Below, in pieces: positions 18,942-30,992 of a DNA stretch of 46,342 nucleotides. The notes under the pieces were generated by a model. It worked only from the letters and a program-made list of their open reading frames with translations. It did not search any database and was not told the origin of the DNA. Numbering within the stretch: position 1 is the first letter of the stretch; every line of letters begins with the position of its first letter. This DNA comes from an uncultured Sphingomonas sp. (GTDB taxonomy: Bacteria > Pseudomonadota > Alphaproteobacteria > Sphingomonadales > Sphingomonadaceae): contig NZ_CALMAW010000097.1 of NCBI RefSeq assembly GCF_937859915.1, positions 1 to 46,342 of the forward strand, in the 5' to 3' direction. The position numbers and the translations under genes were made by a program.

Positions 18942-21900
18942 CGCGCCCCTCCACGTCGTGATCGTCACGCTCGACAACCATCTGTCGGGCGCCGCCGAGC
19001 GCGCTGCGGCGCGGTTCGCGCAGGACGGATCGGGGATCACGATCGGCTTCCATGCCGCCGCCGACTGGGACCGCGACGCGGGCGCGCTCGACCGCTGCGT
19101 TGCCGACATCGGCCGCGGCGACATCGTCATCGCGACGATGCTGTTTCTCGACGATCATATCCGCGCGGTGCTGCCGGCGCTGTCCGCGCGACGCGAGGCG
19201 TGCGCGGCGATGCTCGGGCTGATGTCGGGCAGCGAGATCGTCAAACTCACCCGGCTCGGCGACTATCGGATGGACAAGCCCGCCTCGGGGCCCCTTGCGC
19301 TACTCAAACGGTTGCGCGGATCGTCCAGGCCGGGCGTCTCGTCGGGCGCGGGTCAGCTCAGGATGCTGCGCCGGTTGCCCAAGATCCTGCGCTTCATTCC
19401 CGGCACCGCGCAGGACGTCCGCGCCTATTTCCTGACGCTGCAATATTGGCTCGCCGGCAGCGACGACAATGTCGTGGGCATGATCCGCGCGCTCGCCGGT
19501 CGCTATGCGGGGCACGAGACGCGCGCCGAGGCGCCGCAGGACTATCCCGACGTCGGCGTCTATCACCCCGCGCTGCTTGGGCGGATGGCCGACCGGATCG
19601 AGGCGCTGCCCCGGCGGGCGGGGCCGAACGGCACGGTCGGGCTGCTGATGCTTCGCTCCTATCTGCTCGGGCGCGACACCGGCCATTATGACGGCGTGAT
19701 CGCGGCACTCGAGGCCAAGGGGCTGCGTGTCATCCCCGCCTTCGCAAGCGGGCTCGATTCGCGCCCGGCGATCGAGGCCTTCTTCCGCAAGGACGGCGAG
19801 ACCACGGTCGACGCGGTGGTCTCGCTGACCGGGTTCAGCCTGGTCGGCGGCCCGGCCTATAACGATGCCGAGGCGGCCGAGGCGACGCTCGCCGCACTCA
19901 ACGTGCCCTATGTCGCCGCGCACCCGATCGAATTTCAGTCGCTGCAGCAATGGGGTTCCGGCCGCCAGGGGCTGCTGCCGATCGAGGCGGCGATGATGGT
20001 CGCGATCCCCGAGCTGGACGGCGCGATCATGCCCAGCGTGTTCGGTGGGCGGGCCGACGGATCGGGGACGCCCTGCACCGGGTGCGTACGGCGCTGCAGC
20101 TTCCCCGCGTCGGGTCTGGTGCGCGCGATGCAATCCTGCCCCGAGCGCGCCGAGGCGCTCGCCGGCAAGGTTGCCAAGCTGGTCGCGCTGCGCCGATCGG
20201 CGCGGGCGGCGCGCAGGCTCGCGATCATCCTGTTCAACTTCCCGCCCAATGCCGGCGCGACCGGGACCGCAGCGCATCTCGCGGTGTGGGAGTCGCTCCA
20301 CGCGACGCTGACCAAGCTCGCCGCCGAAGGCTATCAGGTCGACGTCCCCGCCGACGTCGATGCGCTGCGCGAATCCGTGCTGCACGGCAATGCCGCGCGC
20401 TACGGCGCCGACGCCAATGTCCATGCCCGCATCCCCGCTGACGATCACGTCCGCCGCGAACCGCATCTCGCCGCGATCGAGGCGCAATGGGGCCCGGCAC
20501 CGGGCAGGCAGCAGAGCGACGGCGGCACTATCCATGTCCTCGGCGCGCAATTCGGCCGCGTGTTCGTCGGCATCCAGCCCGCCTTCGGCTATGAGGGCGA
20601 CCCGATGCGGTTGCTGTTCGAGGGCCGCTTCACCCCGACGCACGCGTTCAGCGCCTTCTACCGCTGGCTACGCGAGGATTTCGCCGCCGACGTGGTGCTG
20701 CATTTCGGCACGCATGGCGCGCTCGAGTTCATGCCCGGCAAGCAGGCCGGTCTTTCGGGCGACTGCTGGCCTGAGCGACTGATCGGCGACCTGCCCAACA
20801 TCTATCTTTATGCCGCGAACAACCCATCGGAAGGGCTGATCGCCAAGCGCCGGTCGGGCGCGACGCTGGTCAGCTATTTGACGCCGCCACTGGCGCAGGC
20901 CGGGCTCTACAAGGGGCTGACCGATCTAAAGGCGCTGCTCGCGCGCTGGCGGTCGTCGCCGTCGGAGCCGGAGCGCGAGGCACTCGCGCCGATGATCGTC
21001 GCCTCGGCGGAGGCGCTCGATCTCGATCCAACCGACATCGCGGCGCTGACCGCACGCCTCTACGAGCTCGAATGCGAGCTGATTCCGCACGGCCTCCACG
21101 TCCTCGGCACGCCATTGTCCCAGGAGACGCGCGCGCAACTGATCGCGGCGGGCGCCGATCCCGACCTGCCGACCGCCAATGGCGAACTCGATGCGCTGAT
21201 CCATGCGCTCGATGCCCGCTTCGTCCGCCCCGCACCCGGCGGCGACGTGCTGCGCAATCCCAAAATGCTGCCGACCGGGCGCAACATTCACGGCTTCGAT
21301 CCCTTCCGCATCCCTGGCCGCTTTGCGTGCGACCAGGGCGGGCGGCAGGCGGACGAACTGATTGCGCGCCATACTGCGTCGGGCGCCCCCGTCCCCGAGA
21401 CGCTGGCGATGGTGCTGTGGGGCACCGACAATCTCAAGTCCGAGGGCATGCAGATCGCGCAGGCGCTGGCGCTGATCGGCGCGCGGCCGCGTTTCGACGG
21501 CTATGGCAGGCTCGCCGGGGCGGAACTGGTGCCGCTCGCCGAGCTCGCCCGGCCACGAATCGACGTGATCGTCACGCTGTCGGGCATCTTCCGCGACCTG
21601 CTGCCGCTGCAGACGCGGATGATCGCCGAAGCCGCCTGGCTTGCCGCATGCGCCGAAGAGCCGCTGGCGCAAAACTTCGTCCGCAAGCACAGCCTCGCGC
21701 ACGCCGCGGAGCATGGCTGCGATCTGGAGACCGCGGCGCTGCGCGTCTTCTCGAACGCCGAAGGCGCGTACGGCGCCAACGTCAATCTGCTGATCGACGA
21801 CGGCGCCTGGACCGATCCCGACGAGATCGCCGAGGTCTTCGAGCGGCAGAAGGGCTATGCTTATGGCCGCAGCGGCGCACCGACGCGCAATGCCGCGCTG

Positions 21901-22467
21901 CTCAAGACCGCGCTTGCCGGCGTCGATCTTGCCTATCAGAATCTCGACTCGGTCGAGCTCGGCGTTACCGACATCGATCATTATGTCGACGCCCTCGGCG
22001 GGATCAGCCGCGCGATCCGCCGCGCCAAGGGGACGGCCGCCCCGGTCTATATCGTCGATGCGACGCAAGGCCGCACCAAGGTCCGCACGCTTGGCGAGCA
22101 GGTCGATCTCGAGACGCGCACGCGAATGCTCAATCCGCTGTGGTACGAGGGCATGCTCCAGCACGGTTTCGAGGGCGTGCGCCACATCGAGGGCCATGTC
22201 ACCAACACGGTGGGCTGGTCGGCGACGACGGGCGATGTCGATCCCTGGATCTATCAGCGGATCAGCGAGACCTATGTGCTCGATGCCGAGATGCGCGAGC
22301 GGATTGCGGCGCTCAACCCTAAAGCCTCGGCGCGCGTCGCACACCGGCTGATCGAGGCCAGCGACCGGCAGTTCTGGGCGCCGGACGCGGCGACGCTCGC
22401 CGCACTTCACGCCGCCAGCGACGAGCTCGAGGATCGCCTCGAGGGTGTCACCGCGGTGGCGGCATAG
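18931..22467 (+). CDS. bchH: Magnesium chelatase subunit H
   Basis: Large porphyrin-binding subunit of Mg chelatase; with BchI/BchD and ATP it inserts Mg2+ into protoporphyrin IX, the committed step to bacteriochlorophyll. 1,178 aa, the expected size. Characteristic CobN/BchH sequences include [18 protein letters not shown] at the start, [32 protein letters not shown], the [24 protein letters not shown] block (about 590-615, with the conserved His/Glu of the active site), and [19 protein letters not shown] 18931 lies inside the end of bchB (11-base overlap); bchL follows after 9 bases. BchD is encoded at the right end of the window. Confidence 0.97.
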   Translation: MPASAPLHVVIVTLDNHLSGAAERAAARFAQDGSGITIGFHAAADWDRDAGALDRCVADIGRGDIVIATMLFLDDHIRAVLPALSARREACAAMLGLMSGSEIVKLTRLGDYRMDKPASGPLALLKRLRGSSRPGVSSGAGQLRMLRRLPKILRFIPGTAQDVRAYFLTLQYWLAGSDDNVVGMIRALAGRYAGHETRAEAPQDYPDVGVYHPALLGRMADRIEALPRRAGPNGTVGLLMLRSYLLGRDTGHYDGVIAALEAKGLRVIPAFASGLDSRPAIEAFFRKDGETTVDAVVSLTGFSLVGGPAYNDAEAAEATLAALNVPYVAAHPIEFQSLQQWGSGRQGLLPIEAAMMVAIPELDGAIMPSVFGGRADGSGTPCTGCVRRCSFPASGLVRAMQSCPERAEALAGKVAKLVALRRSARAARRLAIILFNFPPNAGATGTAAHLAVWESLHATLTKLAAEGYQVDVPADVDALRESVLHGNAARYGADANVHARIPADDHVRREPHLAAIEAQWGPAPGRQQSDGGTIHVLGAQFGRVFVGIQPAFGYEGDPMRLLFEGRFTPTHAFSAFYRWLREDFAADVVLHFGTHGALEFMPGKQAGLSGDCWPERLIGDLPNIYLYAANNPSEGLIAKRRSGATLVSYLTPPLAQAGLYKGLTDLKALLARWRSSPSEPEREALAPMIVASAEALDLDPTDIAALTARLYELECELIPHGLHVLGTPLSQETRAQLIAAGADPDLPTANGELDALIHALDARFVRPAPGGDVLRNPKMLPTGRNIHGFDPFRIPGRFACDQGGRQADELIARHTASGAPVPETLAMVLWGTDNLKSEGMQIAQALALIGARPRFDGYGRLAGAELVPLAELARPRIDVIVTLSGIFRDLLPLQTRMIAEAAWLAACAEEPLAQNFVRKHSLAHAAEHGCDLETAALRVFSNAEGAYGANVNLLIDDGAWTDPDEIAEVFERQKGYAYGRSGAPTRNAALLKTALAGVDLAYQNLDSVELGVTDIDHYVDALGGISRAIRRAKGTAAPVYIVDATQGRTKVRTLGEQVDLETRTRMLNPLWYEGMLQHGFEGVRHIEGHVTNTVGWSATTGDVDPWIYQRISETYVLDAEMRERIAALNPKASARVAHRLIEASDRQFWAPDAATLAALHAASDELEDRLEGVTAVAA

Positions 22468-24061
<1,594 letters not shown>

Positions 24062-24065
<4 letters not shown>

Positions 24066-25564
24066 GCGACATCGCCGCCCTCAAGGCCTCGCTGGCGCCG
24101 CGGTCAATGGCCGCCGGCCGCGGCCGCGTCGCGTCGCTCAGGTCCGGCGCCTTCTGGAACCGCATCGGCACGCGCTTCCTGCCCTTCGCCGACGCCGCGA
24201 CCGAGGATCTGCCGCTCGGCCGCATCCTGCGCCTGTCGCTGTTCCAGGTCTCGGTCGGGATGGCGGCGGTGCTGCTGACCGGTACGCTCAACCGGGTGAT
24301 GATCGTCGAGCTCGGCATGTCGGCGAGCCTGGTCGCGGCGATGGTGTCGCTGCCGCTTCTCTTCGCCCCCTTACGCGCGCTGATCGGCTTCAAATCTGAT
24401 CGCCACGCTTCGCTGTTGGGGTGGAAGCGCGTGCCCTATATCTGGTTCGGCACGCTGCTGCAGTTCGGCGGTCTCGCGATCCTGCCGTTCGCGCTGCTGG
24501 TGATGACCGGCGGCGGCACCGGCCCCGCCTTCGTCGGCCATCTCGGCGCCGCGGCGGGCTTCCTGCTGGTCGGCGCGGGGATGCACACGACGCAGACCGC
24601 GGGGCTCGCGCTCGCCACCGATCTCGCGCCCGAGGACGCCCGGCCCCGCGTCGTCGCGCTGCTCTACGTGATGCTGCTGATCGGCACGCTGATCAGCGCC
24701 GTCGTGATCGGCCGCCTGCTCGCCGATTTCACCCCGACCCGGCTGGTCCAGATCGTCCAGGGCGCGGGGGCGCTGACGATGGTCCTCAACATCGTCGCGC
24801 TGTGGAAGCAGGAGGCACGCAATCCCAACCTGATCGGCACGCGCGAGGCGCAGCCGGCGTTCCGCGAGGTCTGGGCGATCTTTATCGCGCGGCCGCGTAC
24901 GATGCGGCTGCTGATCGCGGTCGGGCTCGGCGCGGCGGCGTTCAGCATGCAGGACGTGCTGCTCGAGCCCTATGGCGGCCAGATCCTCGGGCTGACCGTG
25001 GGGGCGACGACCTCGCTCACCGCTTTGTGGGCGATCGGCATGCTGGCGGGCTTCGCGCTCGCCGCCCGGCGGCTCGGCGACGAGGGCGAGCCGCACCGGC
25101 TCGCCGGCTTCGGCGGCGTCGTCGGGATCGCGGCCTTCCTGTTCGTGATCTTTGCAGGCCCGCTGCACGCGGTCGCGCTGCTTGCGATCGGCGCGACGCT
25201 GATCGGCTTCGGCGGCGGGCTGTTCTCGGTCGGCACGCTGACCGCGGCGATGGCGATCGCCGACAGCGAGACGCTCGACGACCGCACCGGGCTCGCGCTC
25301 GGCGCCTGGGGCGCGGTGCAGGCGAGCTGCGCGGGGCTGGCGATCGCGCTCGGCGCGTTCGCGCGCGATCTGGTGTCGGCCGCCGCGGTCGCGCACGATC
25401 TCGGGGCGACGCTGGCCGGGCCCGCGACCGGCTACGGCTTCGTCTACGGCGTCGAGATCCTGCTGCTGCTCAGCACGCTGGTCGCGCTCGGCCCGCTGGT
25501 GCGCGGCCGCGACGCGAATTCGTCCGCCCCAAGCCGCTTCGGCCTCAGCGAATTTCCGATCTGA
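24062..25564 (+). CDS. lhaA: LhaA, PucC-family light-harvesting complex 1 assembly protein
   Basis: Polytopic inner-membrane protein of the BCH family, 500 aa, about 12 helices, located between bchM and puhA as in Rhodobacter, where LhaA is needed for LH1 assembly and associates with the Sec/YidC machinery and BchG. Recognisable sequences: LPLGRILRLSLFQVSVGMAAVLLTGTLNRVMIVELG, GFKSDRHASLLGWKRVPYIWFGTLLQFGG, TQTAGLALATDLAPEDARPRVVALLYVM, MQDVLLEPYGGQILGLTVG. ATG 24062 overlaps the bchM stop. The C-terminal ~25 residues are hydrophilic. Confidence 0.95.
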
Positions 25565-25575
25565 AAGGGACCGTC

Positions 25576-26343
25576 ATGCATCCGCAGATCACCCCGCATA
25601 TCGACGTGGCTTTGCTGGTCTTCTGGGCGTTCCTGCTGTTCTTCGCCGGGCTGGTCTTCTATCTGCGCCGCGAGGATCGCCGCGAGGGCTATCCGGTCGA
25701 GGACGAGATCAGCGGCCGGATCGACACCGTTGGCGGCCCGCTGCACACCGCCGCGACCAAATCCTTCCTCCTCCCTTTCGGCCTCGGCCGGGTGACCGCG
25801 CCCACCAAGGGGCGCGAGCCGGTCGCCATCGCCGCCGAGCGCATCGCGCTCTTTTCCGGCGCCCCCTATGCACCGACCGGCAACCCGCTCGCCGACGGCA
25901 TCGGCCCCGCGGCCTGGGCGGAGCGCGCCAGGCGCCCCGATCTCGACATGGACGGTCATCCGCGCATCGTCCCGCTCAGCGCGGCACCCGGCTTTTGGGT
26001 GGCGCGCGGGGACTCGGACCTCGGCGGCTGGCCGGTGGTCGGCGCCGACGACCGGGTGGCGGGCAGCGTCACCGACCTCTGGACCGACACCGCGGATCGG
26101 CTCGTGCGCTACATCCAGATCGCGGTCGGCGACGGGGCGATCCTGGCGCCGATGATGATGGCCAAGATCGATCGCCGTCGCCGCCTGGTCCGGATCGACG
26201 CGCTGCTCGCCGCGCAGTTCGCCGGCGCCCCGCGGATCGCGGCGAGCGACCGGATCACGCTCTACGAGGAGGAGCGCGTCCAGGCCTATTTCGGCGGCGG
26301 CTATCTCTACGCCACGCCGGCGCGGCAGGAGCCGTTGCTATGA
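25576..26343 (+). CDS. puhA: Photosynthetic reaction centre H subunit
   Basis: Caps the cytoplasmic side of the L/M core and provides the proton path to QB. 255 aa: one N-terminal transmembrane helix (DVALLVFWAFLLFFAGLVFYLRREDRREGYP, about 10-40), the linker, then the globular PRC-barrel domain with GDSDLGGWPVVGADD and VRYIQIAVG. RREDRREGYPVE after the helix is diagnostic. A ribosome site AAGGGA lies 8 bases before ATG 25576; the 11-base gap after lhaA is one of the few non-overlapping junctions in this operon. The stop overlaps puhB by 4 bases. Confidence 0.97.
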   Translation: MHPQITPHIDVALLVFWAFLLFFAGLVFYLRREDRREGYPVEDEISGRIDTVGGPLHTAATKSFLLPFGLGRVTAPTKGREPVAIAAERIALFSGAPYAPTGNPLADGIGPAAWAERARRPDLDMDGHPRIVPLSAAPGFWVARGDSDLGGWPVVGADDRVAGSVTDLWTDTADRLVRYIQIAVGDGAILAPMMMAKIDRRRRLVRIDALLAAQFAGAPRIAASDRITLYEEERVQAYFGGGYLYATPARQEPLL

Positions 26344-26990
26344 CCGAATATGAGATCGAGCCGGTGCGCGGCCTGCCCGGCATGCTGCCCGCGGGCGAGC
26401 GGATCCTGTGGCAGGGCGCGCCGGACCGCCGTGCGCTGGCGCGGACCGCCTTCCACACGCGGCTGGTCGCGGGCTATTTCGCGGTGCTGGTCGCGTGGGC
26501 GACGATCGCCGCCGCCGTGCACGGCGTTCGCGCGCCCGGCGACCTGCTCGGTGCGGCGATGACGCTGGCGCTCGGCCTCGTCGGCGTCGGCCTGCTGCAT
26601 CTGCTCGCTTGGGGATCGGCGCGCACCACCGTCTATACGCTGACCGACCGCCGGATCGTGCTGCGCATCGGGATCGCGCTGCCGACCTGCGTCAACCTGC
26701 CGCTCGGCCAGATCGGCGCGGTCGATCTCGCGCTGCGGACGGACGGGTCGGGCGACCTGCCGCTCGCCGTCCTCGGCATTCCCAAGCTCGGCTATGTGGC
26801 GCTGTGGCCGCATGCCCGTCCGTGGCGGCTCGTCACGCCGCAGCCGATGCTGCGCGCGGTGCCCGATGCCGGGGCCGTCGCCGCGCTGATCGCACGGACC
26901 TGCGCGGCAGCCGATCCGATCGGCCTAGCGACCAAACTCGACACCCGGCTGCCCGCACGCGCGGCGCAGGATCAGGCGGTGGCGGCATGA
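26340..26990 (+). CDS. puhB: Photosynthetic complex assembly protein PuhB
   Basis: Membrane protein that assists reaction centre assembly in Rhodobacter. 216 aa: N-terminal EPVRGLPGMLPAGERILWQGAPD is the signature of PuhB, followed by two hydrophobic helices (about 42-62 and 70-92) and a bacterial PH-like domain (RTTVYTLTDRRIVLRIGIALPTCVNLPLGQI, LGIPKLGYVALWPHARPW). ATG 26340 and stop 26990 each overlap their neighbour by 4 bases. Confidence 0.95.
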   Translation: MTEYEIEPVRGLPGMLPAGERILWQGAPDRRALARTAFHTRLVAGYFAVLVAWATIAAAVHGVRAPGDLLGAAMTLALGLVGVGLLHLLAWGSARTTVYTLTDRRIVLRIGIALPTCVNLPLGQIGAVDLALRTDGSGDLPLAVLGIPKLGYVALWPHARPWRLVTPQPMLRAVPDAGAVAALIARTCAAADPIGLATKLDTRLPARAAQDQAVAA

Positions 26991-27484
26991 GCACGCACGC
27001 CCACGCCGACATGCTGCCGCGCGGCACGCTCGTCATCGCGGGCGCGCTGGTGCTGTTCGCGCTGACGATGACGAGCGCGATGCGGATCGCGCATGTCCCG
27101 CCCGCCGCGTCGCCCGTGCTGATGCGCGAACAGGCGCATGTCGCGCCCGTCACCTCGCGCGATCTGCGCTTCGTCGATCGCGCCGACGGTGCCGTCGTGA
27201 TCGAGGACGTCGGCCGGCGCACCACCGCCGCGATCATCGCACCGGGGCAGAAGACCGGCTTCATCCGCGGCGTGATGCGCGGGCTGGCGCGCGAGCGCCG
27301 CAGCCGCGGAATCGGCGACGGCCCACCCTTCAACCTCACGCTGTGGCGCGACGGCGAGTTGTCGCTGACCGACATGGCGACCGGGCGCGCGATCGAGCTG
27401 ACCGCGTTCGGATCGACCAACCGCGCGGCGTTCGCGGCGCTGCTCGATGCGAACAGCGCGTCCCCCGCAGGACGCGGGGCATGA
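26987..27484 (+). CDS. puhC: Photosynthetic complex assembly protein PuhC
   Basis: 165 aa, single N-terminal transmembrane helix (GTLVIAGALVLFALTMTSA, about 13-31) and a periplasmic domain with the PuhC-type DLRFVDRADGAVVIEDV and GFIRGVMRGLARERRSRG / NLTLWRDGELSLTD segments. In Rhodobacter it affects LH1-RC accumulation and organisation. Its start and stop overlap puhB and orf98 by 4 bases each. Confidence 0.93.
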   Translation: MSTHAHADMLPRGTLVIAGALVLFALTMTSAMRIAHVPPAASPVLMREQAHVAPVTSRDLRFVDRADGAVVIEDVGRRTTAAIIAPGQKTGFIRGVMRGLARERRSRGIGDGPPFNLTLWRDGELSLTDMATGRAIELTAFGSTNRAAFAALLDANSASPAGRGA

Positions 27485-27777
27485 TCGCGCTGCGCCGCAC
27501 CCGCTTCGACACCCCCTGCCGGATCGAGGTCGAGCATAGCGACGAGCGGCTGTGTGCGCATGTCGTGCTCGCGGACGACAGCGCGATCGGCCCGGGCGAC
27601 CGCGTCCGCGTCCATGGCGCGCCGATCCGCGTCGGCTTCGGCGAACGGCGTGTCGTCGAGCGGATCGCCACGGTCGAGCGCGCGACCACAGTCGAGCGGC
27701 TGTGGACCCGGTTCGCCGGCCATTTCGAGATGGCCGAACTCTACGACGTCAGCTTTTCGGATCGGACACTGCCATGA
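27481..27777 (+). CDS. Conserved-position small protein between puhC and acsF (orf98), unknown function
   Basis: 98 aa soluble protein with no signal or membrane segment. Predicted largely beta: [59 protein letters not shown], ending with an acidic/aromatic tail (ETELYD-like sequence [13 protein letters not shown]). I do not recognise a named domain, though the [12 protein letters not shown] turn resembles small barrel domains. It overlaps puhC by 4 bases and its stop overlaps the ATG at 27774, so it is translated within the puh-acsF set. A gene of similar size in this slot is common in aerobic phototrophs as far as I recall. A role in cyclase or reaction centre assembly is a guess from position. 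Confidence 0.75.
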   Translation: MIALRRTRFDTPCRIEVEHSDERLCAHVVLADDSAIGPGDRVRVHGAPIRVGFGERRVVERIATVERATTVERLWTRFAGHFEMAELYDVSFSDRTLP

Positions 27778-27823
27778 CCGTGATGACCCCATCAAGCCGG
27801 CGGGCGACCGCGACACGCAGGCG

Positions 27824-28843
27824 ATGGCGCGCGAGGATACCGTCCTCTCCCCGCGCTTCTACACCACCGATTTCGCGGCGATGGACCGGATCGACGTCGC
27901 CCTCGTCCGCGCCGAATGGGATGCGCTGATCGCCGAGATGGCGAGCGACCCCAACCGGCTCCATTTCAAGCGGACCGCCGCGTTCGACGGCGTCATCGAG
28001 CGGCTGCCCGAGGGTCTGCGCGAGGAGTTCACCGATTTCCTGGTGAGCTCGCTCACCGCGGAGTTTTCGGGCTGCATCCTCTACGCCGAGATCGCCAAGC
28101 GGGTGACCAACCCCGATATTAAGCAGCTGTTCAAGCTGATGAGCCGCGACGAGAGCCGCCACGCCGGCTTTATCAATGATACGCTAAAAGATGCCGGCAT
28201 CGGCATCGATCTCGGCTTTCTGACGCGTACCAAGAAATACACCCATTTCCGGCCGAAATTCATCTTCTACGCGACCTATCTCAGCGAGAAGATCGGCTAT
28301 GCGCGCTACATCACGATCTTCCGCCATCTGGCGCAGCATCCCGAACTGCGCTTCCACCCGATCTTCAACTGGTTCGAACTGTGGTGCAACGACGAGTTCC
28401 GCCACGGCGACGCCTTCGCGCTGCTGATGCGCACCGACGCCAGGCTGCTGTCCGGCGTCAACCGGCTGTGGATCCGCTTCTTCCTCGTCGCGGTCTATGC
28501 GACGATGTACGTCCGCGATCACAATCGCCCCGCCTTCCACAGCGCGCTGGGCATCGACCCGACCGATTACGACCAGCGCGTCTTCACGATCTGCTCGGAG
28601 ATCACGCGCCAGGTCTTCCCGCTCGTGCTCGACACCGACAGCCCGCGTTTCAAGCGCGGGCTCGAGCGGATGCGGCGGATCGCGGGGGCGATCGACGCCG
28701 CCAAGGCGCAGGGTGACCTAGTCGGCGGCATCAAGCGCGTCGCGCTGACCGCCGCCGCCGCGGTCGCCTTCGCGCGGCTCTACCTGACCCCGGTCAAGCG
28801 CAACGTCGCCCCCGCCACCGTCCGGCTGGTCCCGACCTGGTGA
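27824..28843 (+). CDS. acsF: Aerobic Mg-protoporphyrin IX monomethyl ester (oxidative) cyclase
   Basis: O2-dependent di-iron enzyme forming isocyclic ring E of the pigment. 339 aa from ATG 27824, beginning [16 protein letters not shown], a hallmark of AcsF. Di-iron ligand helices are visible: [24 protein letters not shown] and [10 protein letters not shown] (E-x-x-H pairs). The start is uncertain: ATG 27774, which overlaps the stop of orf98 as in every other junction here, is in another frame, and one extra C in the CCCC run at 27787-27790 would join it to this frame as [18 protein letters not shown]. So either the gene starts at 27824 with a weak site, or a base is missing. The stop overlaps puhE by 4 bases. 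No bchE occurs, so ring E closure here depends on O2. Confidence 0.95.
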   Translation: MAREDTVLSPRFYTTDFAAMDRIDVALVRAEWDALIAEMASDPNRLHFKRTAAFDGVIERLPEGLREEFTDFLVSSLTAEFSGCILYAEIAKRVTNPDIKQLFKLMSRDESRHAGFINDTLKDAGIGIDLGFLTRTKKYTHFRPKFIFYATYLSEKIGYARYITIFRHLAQHPELRFHPIFNWFELWCNDEFRHGDAFALLMRTDARLLSGVNRLWIRFFLVAVYATMYVRDHNRPAFHSALGIDPTDYDQRVFTICSEITRQVFPLVLDTDSPRFKRGLERMRRIAGAIDAAKAQGDLVGGIKRVALTAAAAVAFARLYLTPVKRNVAPATVRLVPTW

Positions 28844-29643
28844 CGATCCCGCCGCTGCTCTTCGCCCTGCTGATGTGGTTCATCGGCACCGCCGCGATCG
28901 TCTGGCTCGACAGCCGGCCGCGCGAGACCTTCGCGACCAGCCTGACGCTCGCCGGCCTCGCCGCGATCGCGGCAATCCTGCTGGTCTGGGCGAAGGCGGG
29001 CGACGCCAGCGTCGACGGCGCCTATGCCGGCTTCGCCGCCGCGATCCTGGTCTGGGGCTGGCACGAGATGAGTTTCCTGATGGGCGCGATCGCGGGACCC
29101 AACCGCGCCGCATGCCCGCCGGGTGTCACCGGCTGGCGGCGCTTCACCGCCGCGACCGCGACCGTGATCCACCACGACCTCGCGATCGCCGCGACCGCGA
29201 TCCTGCTGTTCGCGCTGACCTGGCACGCGCCAAACCAGGCCGCCCCGCTTACCTTCCTGCTGCTGTTCGGGCTGCGGCTGTCGGCCAAGTTCAACCTGTT
29301 CCTGGGCGTGCCCAATCTCAGCGACGAGGTGTTTCCCGAGCATCTCGCCTATCTCAAAAGCTATTTCCGCACCGCGCGGTGCAACCCGCTGTTTCCGGTC
29401 TCGATCCTGGTCGGCACCGGCCTCGCCGGCTGGGCGTGGATCGTGGCGGAGCGGGCCCCCGCCGGCAGCGGCGCCTCGGCAAGTGCGGCACTTCTCGCCG
29501 GCCTCGCGCTGCTCGGCGTGATCGAGCATCTGTTCCTGGTGCTGCCGCTGCGCGACGCCAGACTGTGGCGCTGGGCGGCGTCCGCATCACCGAACCCGGC
29601 CAAGGCCGCCATCATCGAACCGCAGACGGGGGAGATCGTATGA
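28840..29643 (+). CDS. puhE: PuhE, photosynthetic complex assembly membrane protein (DUF3623 type)
   Basis: 267 aa integral membrane protein with about seven hydrophobic helices. Signature features: the [17 protein letters not shown] stretch near residue 74, [48 protein letters not shown] near 147-178, and [12 protein letters not shown] near the C-terminus, with several conserved histidines inside helices. In Rhodobacter loss of PuhE alters bacteriochlorophyll and reaction centre levels; its biochemical activity is not known. Starts at GTG 28840 overlapping the acsF stop (GTGA), and its stop overlaps hemA. Confidence 0.93.
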   Translation: MTIPPLLFALLMWFIGTAAIVWLDSRPRETFATSLTLAGLAAIAAILLVWAKAGDASVDGAYAGFAAAILVWGWHEMSFLMGAIAGPNRAACPPGVTGWRRFTAATATVIHHDLAIAATAILLFALTWHAPNQAAPLTFLLLFGLRLSAKFNLFLGVPNLSDEVFPEHLAYLKSYFRTARCNPLFPVSILVGTGLAGWAWIVAERAPAGSGASASAALLAGLALLGVIEHLFLVLPLRDARLWRWAASASPNPAKAAIIEPQTGEIV

Positions 29644-30860
29644 ACTACGAGGCGTTTTTCGAGTCCGAGCTGACCACGCTCAAGGAGGATGGCCGCTACC
29701 GCATTTTCGCCGAACTCGAACGCAAGGCCGGCGCCTTCCCATCGGCTGAGCAGTTCAGCGGCGAGCGCCGGCGGCCGGTAACGGTGTGGTGCTCGAACGA
29801 TTATCTCGGCATGGCCCAACATCCCGCGGTGCTGGCCGCGATGCACGAGACGCTCGATCGCTGCGGCGCAGGCGCGGGGGGCACGCGCAATATCTCGGGC
29901 ACGACGCACAGCCACGTTCTGCTCGAGGCCGAGCTCGCCGATCTCCACCACAAGGAGGCGGCGCTGCTGTTCACCTCGGGCTATGTCTCGAACTGGGCGG
30001 CGCTCGGCACGCTCGGCGCGCGCATCCCGGGCTGCGTCATCCTCTCCGATGCGCTCAACCACGCCTCGATGATCGAGGGGATGCGCCACAGCCGCGCCGA
30101 GGTGCACAGATTCGCGCACAACTCGCCCGAGGACCTCGATCGCCGGCTGGCGCCGCTCGATCCGGCGCGGCCCAAGCTGGTCGCGTTCGAGAGCGTCTAT
30201 TCGATGGACGGCGACATCGCCCCGATCGCCGAGATCCTCGACGTCTGCGAGGCGCACGGCGCAATGTCCTATCTCGACGAGGTCCACGGCGTCGGCCTCT
30301 ACGGCCCGCGCGGCGGCGGCGTCGCCGAGCGCGAGGGGCTGATGGACCGGGTGAGCGTGATCGAGGGCACGCTCGGCAAGGCGTTCGGCGTGATGGGCGG
30401 CTATATCGCCGCGTCCGCAGCGTTGTGCGACTTCGTCCGCAGCTTCGCCAGCGGCTTCATCTTCACCACCGCGCTGCCGCCCGCGCTCGCCGCCGGCGCG
30501 GCCGCGAGCATCCGCCATCTCAAGACCAGCCAGATCGAGCGCGCGCGCCACCGCGAGTGCGTCGCGCAGGTACGCCGGCGGCTGGCGGCGATCGGCATCC
30601 CGACGATCGACAATCCCAGCCACATCATCCCGATCATGGTCGGCGACGCCCACAAATGCCGGCGGATCAGCGACTGGCTGCTCGAGCATCACGGCATCTA
30701 CGTCCAGCCGATCAACTACCCGACCGTCCCCGTCGGCACCGAGCGGCTGCGGCTAACCCCCTCGCCGGTGCACAGCGATGCCGACGTCGACCGGTTGGTC
30801 GCCGCACTCAGCGAGATCTGGTCGCAGTGCGAGCTCGCACGGCGTGCGATGGCGGCGTAG
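29640..30860 (+). CDS. hemA: 5-aminolevulinate synthase
   Basis: PLP enzyme condensing glycine and succinyl-CoA, the first step of tetrapyrrole synthesis in alphaproteobacteria. 406 aa. [21 protein letters not shown] start, [23 protein letters not shown] glycine-loop, [11 protein letters not shown] (PLP ring contact Asp/His) and the Schiff-base lysine K247 in [17 protein letters not shown] 29640 overlaps the puhE stop. As the last gene of the superoperon it couples precursor supply to pigment demand; the genome probably has another copy for haem, but that is not visible here. Confidence 0.97.
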   Translation: MNYEAFFESELTTLKEDGRYRIFAELERKAGAFPSAEQFSGERRRPVTVWCSNDYLGMAQHPAVLAAMHETLDRCGAGAGGTRNISGTTHSHVLLEAELADLHHKEAALLFTSGYVSNWAALGTLGARIPGCVILSDALNHASMIEGMRHSRAEVHRFAHNSPEDLDRRLAPLDPARPKLVAFESVYSMDGDIAPIAEILDVCEAHGAMSYLDEVHGVGLYGPRGGGVAEREGLMDRVSVIEGTLGKAFGVMGGYIAASAALCDFVRSFASGFIFTTALPPALAAGAAASIRHLKTSQIERARHRECVAQVRRRLAAIGIPTIDNPSHIIPIMVGDAHKCRRISDWLLEHHGIYVQPINYPTVPVGTERLRLTPSPVHSDADVDRLVAALSEIWSQCELARRAMAA

Positions 30861-30881
30861 CTCGGGAAGCCGCACCCCCTC

Positions 30882-30954
30882 CCGTTCGCACTGAGCGCAG
30901 TCGAAATGCAGCCGCCGTCAACGCATGGCCTTCGACGTCGCTCAGGCTGAACGG
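30882..30954. repeat. Imperfect inverted repeat between convergent hemA and puf operons (possible bidirectional terminator)
   Basis: Left arm 30882-30905 and right arm 30931-30954 are imperfect reverse complements: both read CCGTTC-NNNN-TGAGCG-NN-GTCGAA on opposite strands, with a 25-base loop. The CCGTTCnnnnTGAGCnnnGTCGAA pattern resembles a short repeat widespread in sphingomonad genomes. It occupies the 132-base gap between two convergent stops and could terminate both transcripts, though no U-tract follows. Confidence 0.6.
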
Positions 30955-30992
30955 CCTTTGTCATTCCGAACAAACGAGCCGCTGGCAGCAAC

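Noticed and set aside
24421-26343. 640-codon plus-strand frame ending in puhA
   Set aside because: Only its last 255 codons are PuhA; the earlier part is an out-of-frame reading of lhaA. The real start is ATG 25576 with a ribosome site.
27774-27929. 51-codon frame starting at the coupled ATG 27774
   Set aside because: Its product is Arg/Ser-rich without features; it is better explained as the displaced beginning of acsF.
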